Shown here: positions 56,101-64,000 of the stretch, one piece after another
How the letters are laid out: every line of letters begins with the position of its first letter
How positions within the stretch are numbered: position 1 is the first letter of the stretch
From: Sphingobacterium sp. CZ-UAM
Lineage (GTDB): Bacteria; Bacteroidota; Bacteroidia; Sphingobacteriales; Sphingobacteriaceae
Assembly (NCBI RefSeq): GCF_002000245.1
Contig: NZ_MTCM01000001.1
Coordinates: 1,054,001-1,118,000 of the forward strand
Length of the DNA: 64,000 nt
Direction: 5' to 3'
The notes under the pieces: model-generated
The model's input: only the letters and a program-made list of their open reading frames with translations
Databases searched by the model: none
What the model was told of the DNA's origin: nothing
Program-made: the position numbers and the translations under genes

Positions 56101-56211
56101 GGCAGACAGTCGTCCAATGGACATTAACATGGAAGCCATTAACAACCACTTCACTTTCCTGTTCCTTTCTTTAGGAAAACAAAAGAAAGAAGACACATAA
56201 TTTCTGTTCAT
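53104..56211 (-). CDS. SusC/RagA TonB-dependent transporter of the second glycan locus
   Basis: A 1035-aa outer-membrane transporter. The signal peptide (KWLLMASMLMSIGRLSAQ) follows a basic N-terminus; then a carboxypeptidase-regulatory-like domain (VVHGKIVSDQGKPIIGASIKVKN, about 40-115), the signature VDEVVVVGYGKQKKVDLTSS, a plug (YVVDGMIGGAMPDENN, SIQVLKDAASSAIYGARGANGVILVTTKRG) and a barrel ending SREYFMGIQLTF with the terminal Phe. No STN domain, so it should not signal to FecR. Its promoter closely matches that of the transaldolase-hemicellulase operon, which suggests control by the HTCS encoded about 32 kb away. Confidence 0.95.
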   Translation of the reverse strand: MNRNYVSSFFCFPKERNRKVKWLLMASMLMSIGRLSAQEKVVHGKIVSDQGKPIIGASIKVKNKTLSTSTNEKGEFVLKLNPGEILIVSNVGYNHVEYVVGNSSEISIPLVSSEIAVDEVVVVGYGKQKKVDLTSSIAVVDTKDLVKVPGGTIATLQSTVPGVQVTNGAVRIRGVGSINGTDPLYVVDGMIGGAMPDENNIASIQVLKDAASSAIYGARGANGVILVTTKRGKAGDVKLDYNAFAGIKNISHNVPLLNGQQLAELINEEMYNKDPSRKDYLPALSKPSAIGQGYNMMDELLQTGNYQRHNLSVSGGSQNANFRLSGIYATDKSIIIQDKNKYYGAQFISDFTKGKLKIGETLSLGYTRRNWSDKNIIDAQKWSSTLPLYDANSSTGFAGAGNGTDVQSALANAYLNKNVNDNFSVNGNAWATYEIIKGLVYKFNMGVDLSRIRNEGYIGNYSVGQYQNHNPDELNISSSQNNRWLFENTLTYENNFGKHAISALAGITSEESRYNAVNAGARGLPSPDVLILNSASLASSRLVGSGVGQSAMYSMLGRVNYNYDNRYLLTFNMRRDGSANFSNQYRYGNFPSVSAGWRISQESFMKAFPAISELKLRGSYGLLGNSDIAQYQYQRTVSFDHVWYYLNNVMVTGALPQTPSNPNVKWESQYSTDLGLDLELFDHKLALTVDYYNKKTEDMLINVPISFTAGYGNNFPVLNAGSIRNRGWDILASYKDQVGNFGYHIGANISFVKNRVLSLGNNNEILWGTISPGGENVTRTAVGRSIGEFWGYTTDGLYTSQAQLDADKAFAPNAVLGDVRFNDRNGDKVLNDQDKDFLGSPIPDFSYGFNADVNYNSTIGTFDLSMIWQGSQGNDIYNNSRYWGEGMYHYYNNFASTLDRYRAEELVFKNPVSGETTVYPKNTDTNIPRAVLGDPNQNLRASNRFVEDGSYLRLKVLNIGYSFSGQRLERWKIDRLRFYVGAKNLLTFTKYSGYDPEVGSGDTRSNLSRGIDGQTPWGLSFPNSREYFMGIQLTF

Positions 56212-56398
56212 AATCTTATCTGAGATAAATGTCTTTTGCCCCTGGAGGCGCGTACTTGGTTATTTATTTAAACGAATTGGTTATTACTAGCCTGCTGACT
56301 GCGGCAAAAAAATACAAGATGCATCGCTAAAGATTCATTATCCCCTTTCTCGGATCATTCCTAAGAATGCGCTAGCTATTCGCCAATTGGTTATAAAA

Positions 56399-56462
56399 CA
56401 AAGCTAGAGGTTTCACAAAAATGACCTTGCAACAAATAATTAAAAGAAGGGTAAAAATGTCT
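56399..56462 (-). promoter_or_regulatory. Promoter and putative HTCS operator of the second-locus SusC/D pair
   Basis: Minus strand: AGACATTTTTA (56452-56462), 14 nt beginning CCCTTC, ATTTG (56433-56437) running into TTGCAA, 26 nt, TAGCTTTG (56399-56406), a perfect -7 box, and AACCAAT 6 nt further on. Element order and spacing are identical to the transaldolase promoter at 17246-17309, with long stretches of identical bases. Confidence 0.75.
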
Positions 56463-56674
56463 AAAACCCATCAACAACAGATTAATTCCGTTTTTTTTCA
56501 ATGCAAGTCAGATCCTTCGCCAGATTTAATCCGCAGGAGACCCGTTAATATCCCATCAATAGGCCGGGGCATATTCAGCGATAAATTTGCCCCAAATTCA
56601 AGCGCTGTATCTGGGCTGAAAAATAAGAAAATAATAAATGTAAAAAAAACACTTAAAAATAATTCCTTAATGTA

Positions 56675-56682
56675 TATCTTTG
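56675..56682 (+). promoter_or_regulatory. -7 box of the GH127 gene
   Basis: TATCTTTG is a perfect TAnnTTTG match 87 bp before the ATG. I see no convincing -33 element and no copy of the HTCS operator on this strand. Confidence 0.4.
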
Positions 56683-56769
56683 GAATACCAGTAGATTAGC
56701 TCATCAGAACCAATAACCAAATCGTTGTATATTTTTATTATTCAGCGGATTATATAGCATACATTTAAA

Positions 56770-59133
56770 ATGAAATTAAACAGCCGTCTTTTCCACACGC
56801 TCCTTGCTTTGCTCTTTTGTTCCTCTTTATTTGCGCAGGCAGCCAAAACGCTAAATTATTTCGATCTACGGGATGTCCGATTATTACCAAGCCCCTTTTA
56901 TCATGCCCAACAGCTTGATCTGCAGTATGTATTGGAGATGGAACCGGACCGTCTGCTGGCTCCATTTTTAAGGGAAGCTGGATTAGCAGTTGTCAAACCT
57001 TCCTATACCAACTGGGAAAACACAGGCTTGGATGGCCATATCGGTGGTCATTACCTTTCTGCCCTCGCGTATATGTACGCCTCCACCGCTGATCCGCGTA
57101 TCAAGGAACGGCTGGATTATATGATTGTAAACCTGAAGCGCTGTCAGGATGCAAATGGAAATGGTTATATCGGTGGCGTCCCGGGCGGCAAAGCGATCTG
57201 GGAAGAGATTCAAGCCGGAAATATCCAGTCTAGCACGTTTAATTTAAATGGCAAGTGGGTACCGCTTTATAATATTCATAAGACCTATGCTGGCCTACGT
57301 GATGTCTACTTGCTTACCGGCAACCAAAGCGCCAAAAATATGCTTATTGCGATGAGCGATTGGGCCTGCAAGCTGGTTTCACAGCTCTCCGACACGCAGA
57401 TACAGGATATGCTGCGCAGTGAACACGGCGGACTCAATGAAACTTTTGCGGACGTTGCGGCCATAACCCAAAATCCCAAATACCTGGAGCTTGCGCGCAG
57501 GTTCTCCCATCAGGCTATCCTGGCTCCCCTAACCCAACATCAGGATAAATTAACGGGTTTACATGCCAATACACAGATCCCGAAAGTTCTTGGTTTCGCC
57601 CGGATTGGGGAGCTGTCCAAAGATGCGGATTGGACCGGGGCAGCACGCTACTTTTGGGATAATGTTGTAATACATCGGTCCATTGCCATTGGCGGAAACA
57701 GTGTCAGTGAACATTTTAACCCAACAGACGACTTCTCAAAGATGGTTCAGAGCATCGAAGGCCCAGAGACCTGTAACACCTACAATATGCTGCGGCTCAC
57801 CAAGATGCTGTACCGCACGGATCCACAGGCCAAATACATCGATTTTTACGAAAGGGCATTATACAATCATATTTTGTCCAGCCAGCATCCCGAACATGGG
57901 GGCCTTGTTTACTTTACGCAGATCCGTCCGGGACATTATCGCGTCTATTCGCAAGCACAGACGAGCATGTGGTGCTGTGTTGGATCGGGCATGGAGAACC
58001 ACGCCAAGTATGGCGAAATGATATATGCCCATACAGATGATGAGCTGTACGTCAATCTCTTTGTTCCATCCAGCGTGCACTGGAAACAAAAGGGTGTCGA
58101 GATTATCCAGGAGAATAACTTTCCAAAAGAAGCCTTTACTTCGCTTACTGTTCGTTCCAAAATAAAACATGAATTTACACTTTACCTACGTAAGCCTAAG
58201 TGGCTGAAAGGTAGGCCTGAAATTTCAATAAACGGGAAAGCCTATCCCATCGTGGATTCCTCGTCGACACATGTTATTATCAAACGGGTATGGAAGCCCG
58301 GCGATCGCCTGCGCATGGAGTTGCCGATGGACATTCAGGTTGAACAGCTGCCTGATCAAAGCAACTATTACAGCATATCCTATGGCCCTGTTGTGCTCGC
58401 CGCACGTTCGGGAACAAATGATCTGACCGGATTAAAGGCCGACGATAGCCGGATGGGCCATATCGCGTCCGGAAAGCAGGTCCCCTTGCGCGAGATCCCG
58501 CTGCTAACAGCCGATCCTGAAGCCATTCCGACGCTGGTCGACCCTATCCCCGGTAAACCCCTGCATTTTACGCTAAGGGGACTTCGTCAGGGGAAAGACA
58601 GCCTCAGCATGGAACTTGAACCCTTCTACGGGATTCACGATAGCAGGTATATCCTCTATTGGCCACAGACCACGGCCGTCCAGCTTCAAGAGCTGCAGGA
58701 TAAGATCGAACGGGATGAGCGCGAAAGCCTTGCCCTCAATGCCATCACGGTGGATAAAGTGATTGCCGGGGAACAGCAGCCTGAATCGGACCATTTCTTT
58801 CGCGAAGAAAATAGCCATGCGGGAAGCGTTGACGATACGCGCTGGCGTGAAACCAGCGGCTGGTTCAGTTACCAGCTAAAAAATACCGCTGCCAGCACAC
58901 TCTATCTAAAATATATGACCGATACAACCCTGCGGACCAGCGAAATCTGGATCAATGGCAGCCTGGTTGAGACCCTAAAGCGCAGCGATAGTCCTGCTGC
59001 TGTTAAAACCTTGCGCATCAAGCTTCCTGAGGGGATTAGCGCATTGCCGGCAATAGAAGTAAAAATCAAGGGGACATCAAAGTCCCCCAGTCATAAAATT
59101 TTGGAAATCCGGACACTGCGTCCGGATGAATAA
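56770..59133 (+). CDS. GH127 beta-L-arabinofuranosidase family enzyme
   Basis: A 787-aa secreted protein (signal peptide ending at LFAQAA) with the (alpha/alpha)6 barrel of GH127 (DUF1680) and C-terminal beta domains. Likely Zn/active-site residues are present: Glu in GGNSVSEHF, Glu and Cys in EGPETCNTYNM, and the Cys-Cys pair in MWCCVGSGMENHAKYGE; in the characterised family member the equivalent Cys is the nucleophile. The tail (about 640-787, SDHFFREENSHAGSVDDTRWRE ... WINGSLVETL) is a jelly-roll like DUF6805. It releases beta-L-arabinofuranose, found in extensins and some arabinoglycans. It is a single-gene unit that converges on the GH2 gene with 5 bp between the stops. Confidence 0.9.
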   Translation: MKLNSRLFHTLLALLFCSSLFAQAAKTLNYFDLRDVRLLPSPFYHAQQLDLQYVLEMEPDRLLAPFLREAGLAVVKPSYTNWENTGLDGHIGGHYLSALAYMYASTADPRIKERLDYMIVNLKRCQDANGNGYIGGVPGGKAIWEEIQAGNIQSSTFNLNGKWVPLYNIHKTYAGLRDVYLLTGNQSAKNMLIAMSDWACKLVSQLSDTQIQDMLRSEHGGLNETFADVAAITQNPKYLELARRFSHQAILAPLTQHQDKLTGLHANTQIPKVLGFARIGELSKDADWTGAARYFWDNVVIHRSIAIGGNSVSEHFNPTDDFSKMVQSIEGPETCNTYNMLRLTKMLYRTDPQAKYIDFYERALYNHILSSQHPEHGGLVYFTQIRPGHYRVYSQAQTSMWCCVGSGMENHAKYGEMIYAHTDDELYVNLFVPSSVHWKQKGVEIIQENNFPKEAFTSLTVRSKIKHEFTLYLRKPKWLKGRPEISINGKAYPIVDSSSTHVIIKRVWKPGDRLRMELPMDIQVEQLPDQSNYYSISYGPVVLAARSGTNDLTGLKADDSRMGHIASGKQVPLREIPLLTADPEAIPTLVDPIPGKPLHFTLRGLRQGKDSLSMELEPFYGIHDSRYILYWPQTTAVQLQELQDKIERDERESLALNAITVDKVIAGEQQPESDHFFREENSHAGSVDDTRWRETSGWFSYQLKNTAASTLYLKYMTDTTLRTSEIWINGSLVETLKRSDSPAAVKTLRIKLPEGISALPAIEVKIKGTSKSPSHKILEIRTLRPDE

Positions 59134-59138
59134 GCGCG

Positions 59139-61640
59139 TTATTTAACGCTATAGGATACCGTGGCCGTTTTTAGCCAGGGTGATGTCAGCCGAATGGTAA
59201 TCTGGTCACCCGCTTTACCCGTTGATTGTACATACACGATCATTTTGCCTTGATGGACCCGCTGTTTATTGTCCGTATAGTCGCCCATATCCGCATTATT
59301 TCCGGCCTCCATACCCAATAAACGCGCATTCCCGGCAATTTCGCAGGTGATTTCATCTTCCGAAAGAACCACGGGAATGCCCTTTTCATCGACAAGCTGC
59401 AGCATGAGCTGCAAGAGTCCACCTGCTTGAATCGATGGATCCCCCACAAGCGTCGCCTGGATGGATGCTGGCCGTTGGCTGGATTGGATCGCATGGCGGA
59501 CAAGTTCTTTTCCATTGCTGTCCAGCCCGATCACTTCCAGCCTACCTGTGGCGTAAGGGATATCCCAAAAGATGATGCCTGTTTTCGCATCGTATTTTTT
59601 CTCTTCGCCTACGGTCTGTCCATTCAGTGTTAACCGGGCTGCGGCACTATTGGTATAGCAAACCACGCGGATCTGCTGGCCATCCTGATAATTCCAGATC
59701 GGCCAGGCGTCCATCGAGGGGCTTTCATTCTTTCGTTGCTGCTGCTGAGCTTCTGAAGCGGACCACAGATCCGTCGTACCGGTTGCCCCGGCCAGTGGAT
59801 AAGTGCCCAAATAAGCCATGGGCTTCTCTGCCCACAAAGACTGGCGAAAATATCCCCTGGGTTTGATAAAGCCAGCAAAATCAAGTAAGCCCGAATAAAA
59901 ACCACGCGAAGGCCAACGGCCCGATTCGCCCAGATAGTCGATCCCTGTCCACAGGAACTGTCCAAATATATGCGCGTTGTCGCGTACAGCCAGCCAGGCC
60001 GGAAGATCATGCCGATTTTCACTGCCATAAATGACACGCTTCGGGTAACGCTGGTGATCTTCCTTATACCGGCTTTCGGTATAATTGTATCCCGCAATAT
60101 CAAGTGCTCCGGGGTAAGCCGTTTCATTAGACATCGCTACACCCGCCAGGCCGGCTGTTACCGCCCGGCTGCGATCGTATTTTTTTACCACAGCAACGAG
60201 GCGTTTGGCAATATCCCCCAGACGCATGGCATCCGGTGCATCTTTCTTATAACCGCCATAAGAGGCCTGCGTAAAGCCACCTTCCTTTTTTTCGCCATCC
60301 AAGATCGGATGGGAATAGGGATCATTGGGGTAATCCACTTCATTGCCTATGCTCCAGGCAAATATCGACAGGTGGTTCCGGTCCCTTTGGACCATGTCGG
60401 CCAAATCCCGTTCCCCCCATTCTTCAAAAAAATCGTAAGCGCCTTCAAAACCCGGTGTGCCGACGTTCCAGCCCTGTAACCACTTGCGCTTCGGAAATTC
60501 CCATTCGTCAAATGCTTCATTCATGACCAATAGCCCCAGTTCATCACATAAATTATAAAGTGAGGTCGCCTGTGGATTATGGCTGGTACGCACGGCATTA
60601 ACACCAAGCGATTTCAGCGTGAGCAGGCGCCGCCGCCACAGCTCAGGATACACCTCGGCACCGAGTACACCGGCATCGTGATGCAAGCAGACGCCTTTCA
60701 CTTTCATCCATTGGTTGTTTAAGGCAAAGCCTTTATCCGGATCAAAGGTAAAGGTCCTAAAGCCGGTCTTTACTTCGGACTGATCGATCTGCTTACCTTT
60801 TTGCCATACTGTCGTCCGCAAGCTGTACTGTATCGGCTGCGTTAAGTTCCATAATTTTGGATTTGATGCTGTCAATTTCAGGTTTAGGCGTGCTTTATCG
60901 GATGCAGCGATCGTAAGCTGCCCGGATTTTTTCTCAACAAGCCTACCTTCGGCATCGATGAGCTCCTGTTGCACGGTAACTGCGCTAGGCTGGGACGAAC
61001 TGTTGACTACCGTAATTTCGGTATTGAGCAGGCCTTTCCCGCTCTTGATTTCCGGATAGGCATATACTCCCCATTGATCCAGATGCACTTGATCGGCCTT
61101 GACGAGCCAAACATCCCGGTAGATTCCGGATCCCGTGTACCAGCGCGAATCCGCGCTTTTGCTATGGTCTACCCGAACTGCAATGGTATTTTCCTTTCCG
61201 AATTCAATATACGGGCTGATATCGTAGGAAAATGATACATAGCCGTTGGGCCGCTTACCGACTGATTTCCCATTGACAAAGACCTCACTGCGGTTGTAAA
61301 CACCTTCAAAATAAAGAAAGATCTTCTTTCCCTGATCTTCAGCAGGTATGGACAGCTGTTTCCGATACCAGCCTATACCGCCGGGTAAATATCCCGTTGC
61401 GCTGGCGAGGTTTGGACTCAAAGGATATTTTACGCCCCAGTCATGCGGCAGCCTGACGGATTTCCAGGCCTGCTCGTTTAGTGCAGTAGCGTTTTGTGCT
61501 GCGCCCTCAGTTTCTAACTGGAACTGCCAGTCTGTATTGATACGCTGGGCAACACCAAAACCCGGCTGGGCGTAAACGGCGCTCAGCCCGGTTAAAATTG
61601 ATACGGCAAGGACCGCTATATTTTTAATTATTATATTCAT
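59139..61640 (-). CDS. GH2 beta-galactosidase-like enzyme with C-terminal Ig-like domains
   Basis: An 833-aa secreted enzyme (signal peptide MNIIIKNIAVLAVSILTGLSAVYAQ). Order: sugar-binding jelly roll (WKSVRLPHDWGVKYPLSPN, GVYNRSEVFVNGKSVGKRPNGY; about 30-200), Ig-like domain, TIM barrel (VKGVCLHHDAGVLGAEV, AVRTSHNPQA) with the acid/base Glu in AWSIGNEVDYP and the nucleophile Glu in VIYGSENRHDL, then a DUF4982-like domain and a bacterial Ig-like domain (SIQATLVGDPSIQAGGLLQLMLQLVDEKG). This architecture is common in beta-galactosidases of plant-glycan loci. It follows the tandem GH43 gene by 33 bp. Confidence 0.92.
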   Translation of the reverse strand: MNIIIKNIAVLAVSILTGLSAVYAQPGFGVAQRINTDWQFQLETEGAAQNATALNEQAWKSVRLPHDWGVKYPLSPNLASATGYLPGGIGWYRKQLSIPAEDQGKKIFLYFEGVYNRSEVFVNGKSVGKRPNGYVSFSYDISPYIEFGKENTIAVRVDHSKSADSRWYTGSGIYRDVWLVKADQVHLDQWGVYAYPEIKSGKGLLNTEITVVNSSSQPSAVTVQQELIDAEGRLVEKKSGQLTIAASDKARLNLKLTASNPKLWNLTQPIQYSLRTTVWQKGKQIDQSEVKTGFRTFTFDPDKGFALNNQWMKVKGVCLHHDAGVLGAEVYPELWRRRLLTLKSLGVNAVRTSHNPQATSLYNLCDELGLLVMNEAFDEWEFPKRKWLQGWNVGTPGFEGAYDFFEEWGERDLADMVQRDRNHLSIFAWSIGNEVDYPNDPYSHPILDGEKKEGGFTQASYGGYKKDAPDAMRLGDIAKRLVAVVKKYDRSRAVTAGLAGVAMSNETAYPGALDIAGYNYTESRYKEDHQRYPKRVIYGSENRHDLPAWLAVRDNAHIFGQFLWTGIDYLGESGRWPSRGFYSGLLDFAGFIKPRGYFRQSLWAEKPMAYLGTYPLAGATGTTDLWSASEAQQQQRKNESPSMDAWPIWNYQDGQQIRVVCYTNSAAARLTLNGQTVGEEKKYDAKTGIIFWDIPYATGRLEVIGLDSNGKELVRHAIQSSQRPASIQATLVGDPSIQAGGLLQLMLQLVDEKGIPVVLSEDEITCEIAGNARLLGMEAGNNADMGDYTDNKQRVHQGKMIVYVQSTGKAGDQITIRLTSPWLKTATVSYSVK

Positions 61641-61673
61641 GTGATGTAGTCGTTTAGGTTGATCTGATTGTTA

Positions 61674-63575
61674 TTAATGCGTTGGAATGACAGGTAAGAT
61701 CCGGCCATTCGCGTCGAAATAAAGCCGATCCATGCATACTTCGCGATGGAAACCTGCGGCATCCCCCATCCTGATTCCATTGGGATAACTGAACCGGTGA
61801 TAGACAATATACCATTCGTCGGTTCCGGGGACCTGCAAGACCGAGTTATGACCCGTACCATAGATTCCTTTTGCCGGATCTTTTTGCAAGATCAGATTAT
61901 TTTCGGGTATCTGGATTGGCCCATCGGGAGAGGTTGATGTCCCATAGCGAACCCGGTAATTCTCGCTGCGGGTGTCGTCTTCTGACCACAGAAAATAGTA
62001 TATTCCATTGCGAAAGATCACATAGACCCCTTCGCGAAATGTTTTGTCGGGCGTCAAGACTTTTATTGTATTCTTCTTGATGGAGACCATATCGGTATTT
62101 AGTTCAGCAACGGCGAGATAACCGTTGCCCCAATACAAATAACTTTTACCCGACCTGGGGTCATTGAACACCGCGGGGTCAATCTCCTGCCCGCCGCTTA
62201 CTCCGGGAGGTTTGAAATCGATCAAGGGCCTACCCGAATCCTTGAAGGGCCCCGTTGGCTGATCCGCTACGGCGACACCGATTTTCTGCGCCGCCGTAAA
62301 ATAGTAGTAATATGTATAGTCGCCTTTAACTTTTTTCTCGGTGATCGTTGGCGCCCATGCATGACGCGGTCCCCAGGGAACCTCTTTTTTAAGGTCCAGG
62401 ATAACACCCTCATCTTTCCAATGGATCAGATCGGCGGAAGAAAAAGTCTTAAAATAGAAGCCACCCCAGCCATCAAAGCCATCGCTAGTGGGATAGATAT
62501 AATATCGTTTGGTCTTGTTGGCGTACAGGATGTCGGGGTCTGCATAATAACCGTCCAGAATGGGGTTCTTTTTGAACGCAAATGGTATATCCTTGGGTTT
62601 ACCCCACTTTGCCGTCAGCCGGATCAGCTCCGCTCGGGAAAGCGGTATGATGGTTCCGTGTCGGGGATGAAAATCCATATCAATCTCTTGGTCGATCACT
62701 TTAAAACGATCGAGATCATCGGAAGTACAGAATTGGTATTTTCCTCTACCATACACATCATACATTAGGATATATTGGTCCGACTGGTTTCGCCTGAAAA
62801 CACTTGATCCCTCCACGGCATCCCTTGTTTGCTGCTTATACCCAGGCTGTTCGATCCATTTTCCCGAAGTCAGGGAGTCCGTCATCGCAAGTTTGATCCC
62901 ATTGCCATGCCCTTCCGTTTTGTAGAAAAGATAAAAGATTCCGTTCTTCTCGATAATATCGCCATCAATACAGGATTTGCCATTTTTAGGCATGAAGAGC
63001 ACTTTTGGATCGGTTTCAAAATCGGTAAAATCTTTATTGGCATAGGCATAATAAATGATATCCGGACCATTCCCATGCTGCATGGACCAATAGATCATAT
63101 ATTTCCCTGCTGCTGCATCAAAAATAGTCTGTGGTGCCCATACCCGCTTCAAATCTTCCTGCCCAGTGAACCGCTGCTGGAAATCGATGGCCTGATGCGA
63201 CCAGTGCAGCAGATCCTGCGATTTTAGCAGGACCATACCGCGATTGGAATCCCAGCCTTTGCTGGAGGTCATATCGGTCAGTACCATATAGAAGGTCTTT
63301 CCATCTTCGGCCCGCAGGATATGCGGATCCCGGACACCGCCGGTTTTACTGATGCTCTTCGAATCCAGTACCGGACGGTTACCGTTCAGCGCACGGTAGG
63401 TATAGCCATCGGTACTAATGGCAAAACAGACCGCTTCATCGGCCACCGCATTACCCTTAAAATAAGCAAATAAATAGCCGGCAAAATCCTTCTCGCTAGG
63501 CCCCTGCCTATATCCCTGCGCGTATGCCGATGCCGCAAAATTCATCAATAAAAATGCTATAACCGTAAATCGCAT
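61674..63575 (-). CDS. Tandem GH43-GH43 fusion enzyme
   Basis: A 633-aa secreted protein (signal peptide MRFTVIAFLLMNFAASAYAQ) made of two GH43 propellers. In the first (about 25-310) the catalytic acids are Asp in GGVRDPHILRAEDG, Asp in SCIDGDIIEKNG and Glu in AVEGSSVFRRN. In the second (about 320-630) they are Asp in GYYADPDILYAN, Asp in QEIDPAVFNDPRSG and Glu in FREGVYVIFRNG. Both halves thus look active. The two sequences differ strongly, so this is a fusion of different subfamilies rather than a recent duplication. Arabinofuranosidase, galactofuranosidase or exo-galactanase activities are possible. It lies between the partial SusD and the GH2 gene. Confidence 0.9.
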   Translation of the reverse strand: MRFTVIAFLLMNFAASAYAQGYRQGPSEKDFAGYLFAYFKGNAVADEAVCFAISTDGYTYRALNGNRPVLDSKSISKTGGVRDPHILRAEDGKTFYMVLTDMTSSKGWDSNRGMVLLKSQDLLHWSHQAIDFQQRFTGQEDLKRVWAPQTIFDAAAGKYMIYWSMQHGNGPDIIYYAYANKDFTDFETDPKVLFMPKNGKSCIDGDIIEKNGIFYLFYKTEGHGNGIKLAMTDSLTSGKWIEQPGYKQQTRDAVEGSSVFRRNQSDQYILMYDVYGRGKYQFCTSDDLDRFKVIDQEIDMDFHPRHGTIIPLSRAELIRLTAKWGKPKDIPFAFKKNPILDGYYADPDILYANKTKRYYIYPTSDGFDGWGGFYFKTFSSADLIHWKDEGVILDLKKEVPWGPRHAWAPTITEKKVKGDYTYYYYFTAAQKIGVAVADQPTGPFKDSGRPLIDFKPPGVSGGQEIDPAVFNDPRSGKSYLYWGNGYLAVAELNTDMVSIKKNTIKVLTPDKTFREGVYVIFRNGIYYFLWSEDDTRSENYRVRYGTSTSPDGPIQIPENNLILQKDPAKGIYGTGHNSVLQVPGTDEWYIVYHRFSYPNGIRMGDAAGFHREVCMDRLYFDANGRILPVIPTH

Positions 63576-63614
63576 GTATAAAATAATTTAGTAAAAGGTT
63601 GCTTGATCTGACAA

Positions 63615-63650
63615 CGATGCGCTGGTTCCGAGAAAGGTCCCAGCACATCG
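63615..63650 (-). terminator. Hairpin between the partial SusD and the GH43-GH43 gene
   Basis: Minus strand stem of 11 bp with one G-U pair (63640-63650 with 63615-63625) and a 14-nt loop, 28 bp after the SusD stop. No strong T-tract follows, so it may be an attenuator or an RNA-processing element instead of a full terminator. Confidence 0.45.
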
Positions 63651-63677
63651 CGTATGTCTTTTTTTAATTGTTTAACA

Positions 63678-64000
63678 TTAATAACCTGGATTTTGTTCCA
63701 GTTGTCCGTTCGAAGACAAAATATCTGCCCGCGGTATCGGGAGCCAATAATGTTTTTCTTCAAACTTGCGGCCCGATAATGCCTCTTTTCGCGTATAGGT
63801 AAGCCCATTGCTTCCTTTTGTCACCGTTATTCCGCCGGCTGGCGCATTCTCTGTAATGTTGGCGATTTTCCATCTCCTTACGTCATAAAAACGGTGTTCC
63901 TCGAAGGCCAGCTCTATCCGGCGTTCGTAGCGCAACAGTTTTCTAAATTCATCTTTCGATTTTCCAACAGGGATTTCAGGCATTTCTACAGAAGGCCTTG
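63678..64000 (-). CDS. SusD/RagB lipoprotein, C-terminal part (cut by window end)
   Basis: The frame is open to the last base, reading RPSVEMPEIPVGKSKDEFRK at its start, so the internal ATG at 63983 is not a true start. The visible 107 residues are the conserved SusD C-terminus: FRKLLRYERRIELAFEEHRFYDVRRWKI, EEKHYWLPIPRADILSSN and the final LEQNPGY. The gene belongs to another SusC/D pair whose SusC would lie beyond the right edge. It probably heads the enzymes GH43-GH43 and GH2 that follow in the same direction, making this the third glycan-type SusC/D system of the region. Confidence 0.93.
   Translation of the reverse strand, partial: RPSVEMPEIPVGKSKDEFRKLLRYERRIELAFEEHRFYDVRRWKIANITENAPAGGITVTKGSNGLTYTRKEALSGRKFEEKHYWLPIPRADILSSNGQLEQNPGY

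Larger units (their letters stand above)
56212..56769. other. Intergenic control region between divergent SusC and GH127 genes
   Basis: 558 bp with two promoters facing away from each other and no gene I can support. A 92-codon frame (56421-56699, plus) crosses the conserved SusC operator and resembles no protein. The minus-strand leader of SusC (about 180 nt) holds a CATTC/GAATG hairpin (56356-56369) and AACCAAT twice (56276-56282, 56386-56392). AACCAAT also occurs in the GH127 leader (56708-56714). Confidence 0.6.

Noticed and set aside
56421..56699. A 92-codon plus-strand frame before the GH127 gene
   Set aside because: It crosses the conserved minus-strand operator of SusC, resembles no family and is rich in Lys/Asn, as chance frames in AT-rich DNA are.

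Overview
The window reads as a Bacteroidota chromosome segment, most likely Sphingobacteriaceae (Sphingobacterium/Pedobacter-like). The evidence is SusC/SusD pairs, lipoproteins with Bacteroidota lipoboxes, a hybrid two-component regulator, a FecI/FecR cascade, and promoters with the Bacteroidota -7 box TAnnTTTG. It is almost wholly given to glycan capture and breakdown. I saw no tRNA, rRNA, insertion sequence, integrase or CRISPR array.

Layout. (1) 1-762: 3' end of a GH2 enzyme. (2) 856-6489, minus: GPH/MFS sugar symporter, GH10 xylanase, signal-less GH43 and GH67 alpha-glucuronidase. (3) 6663-17189, minus: fructose-6-phosphate aldolase-type transaldolase and two-gene transketolase leading CE1 esterase, GH43_12-like, GH43-CBM6, CE20-like acetylesterase and GH43. 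(4) 17372-21451, minus: hybrid two-component system (HTCS). (5) 21889-37104, plus: tandem SusC-SusD-SusC-SusD, XusE-like lipoprotein, GH10 with inserted CBM, GH5-ricin lectin and SASA esterase; the gene order matches the xusA-E/xyn10 core of xylan loci in Prevotella and Bacteroides. (6) 37244-47556, minus: sigma factor, FecR anti-sigma, STN-type SusC, SusD, DUF4843 lipoprotein, PKD-like lipoprotein and TlpA-like thioredoxin. (7) 47828-49587, plus: a secreted trypsin/PDZ protease gene whose signal peptide is put out of frame by a perfect 53-bp tandem duplication. (8) 49593-64000: a second glycan locus with GH29, SusD, SusC, GH127, GH2, tandem GH43-GH43 and a SusD cut by the window end.

How it fits together. 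Surface lipoproteins (SusD, XusE, GH10, GH5) bind and cut glucuronoarabinoxylan. The SusC channels import oligosaccharides. Periplasmic GH67, GH10, GH43 enzymes and esterases strip side chains. The symporter and the signal-less GH43 finish the job in the cytoplasm, and transaldolase/transketolase feed the pentoses into central metabolism.

Most notable signals. Four promoters (symporter operon, transaldolase operon, first SusC operon, and the SusC of the second locus) share one architecture: ACATTYTTA, 14 nt, ATTTG, 26-27 nt, TAGYTTTR. I read this as the HTCS operator, and it would join both loci and the pentose-phosphate genes in one regulon. The 53-bp duplication looks like a reversible or recent mutation that uncouples a protease from its export signal. 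The same protease carries a second, degenerate protease fold with a PDZ domain inserted into it.
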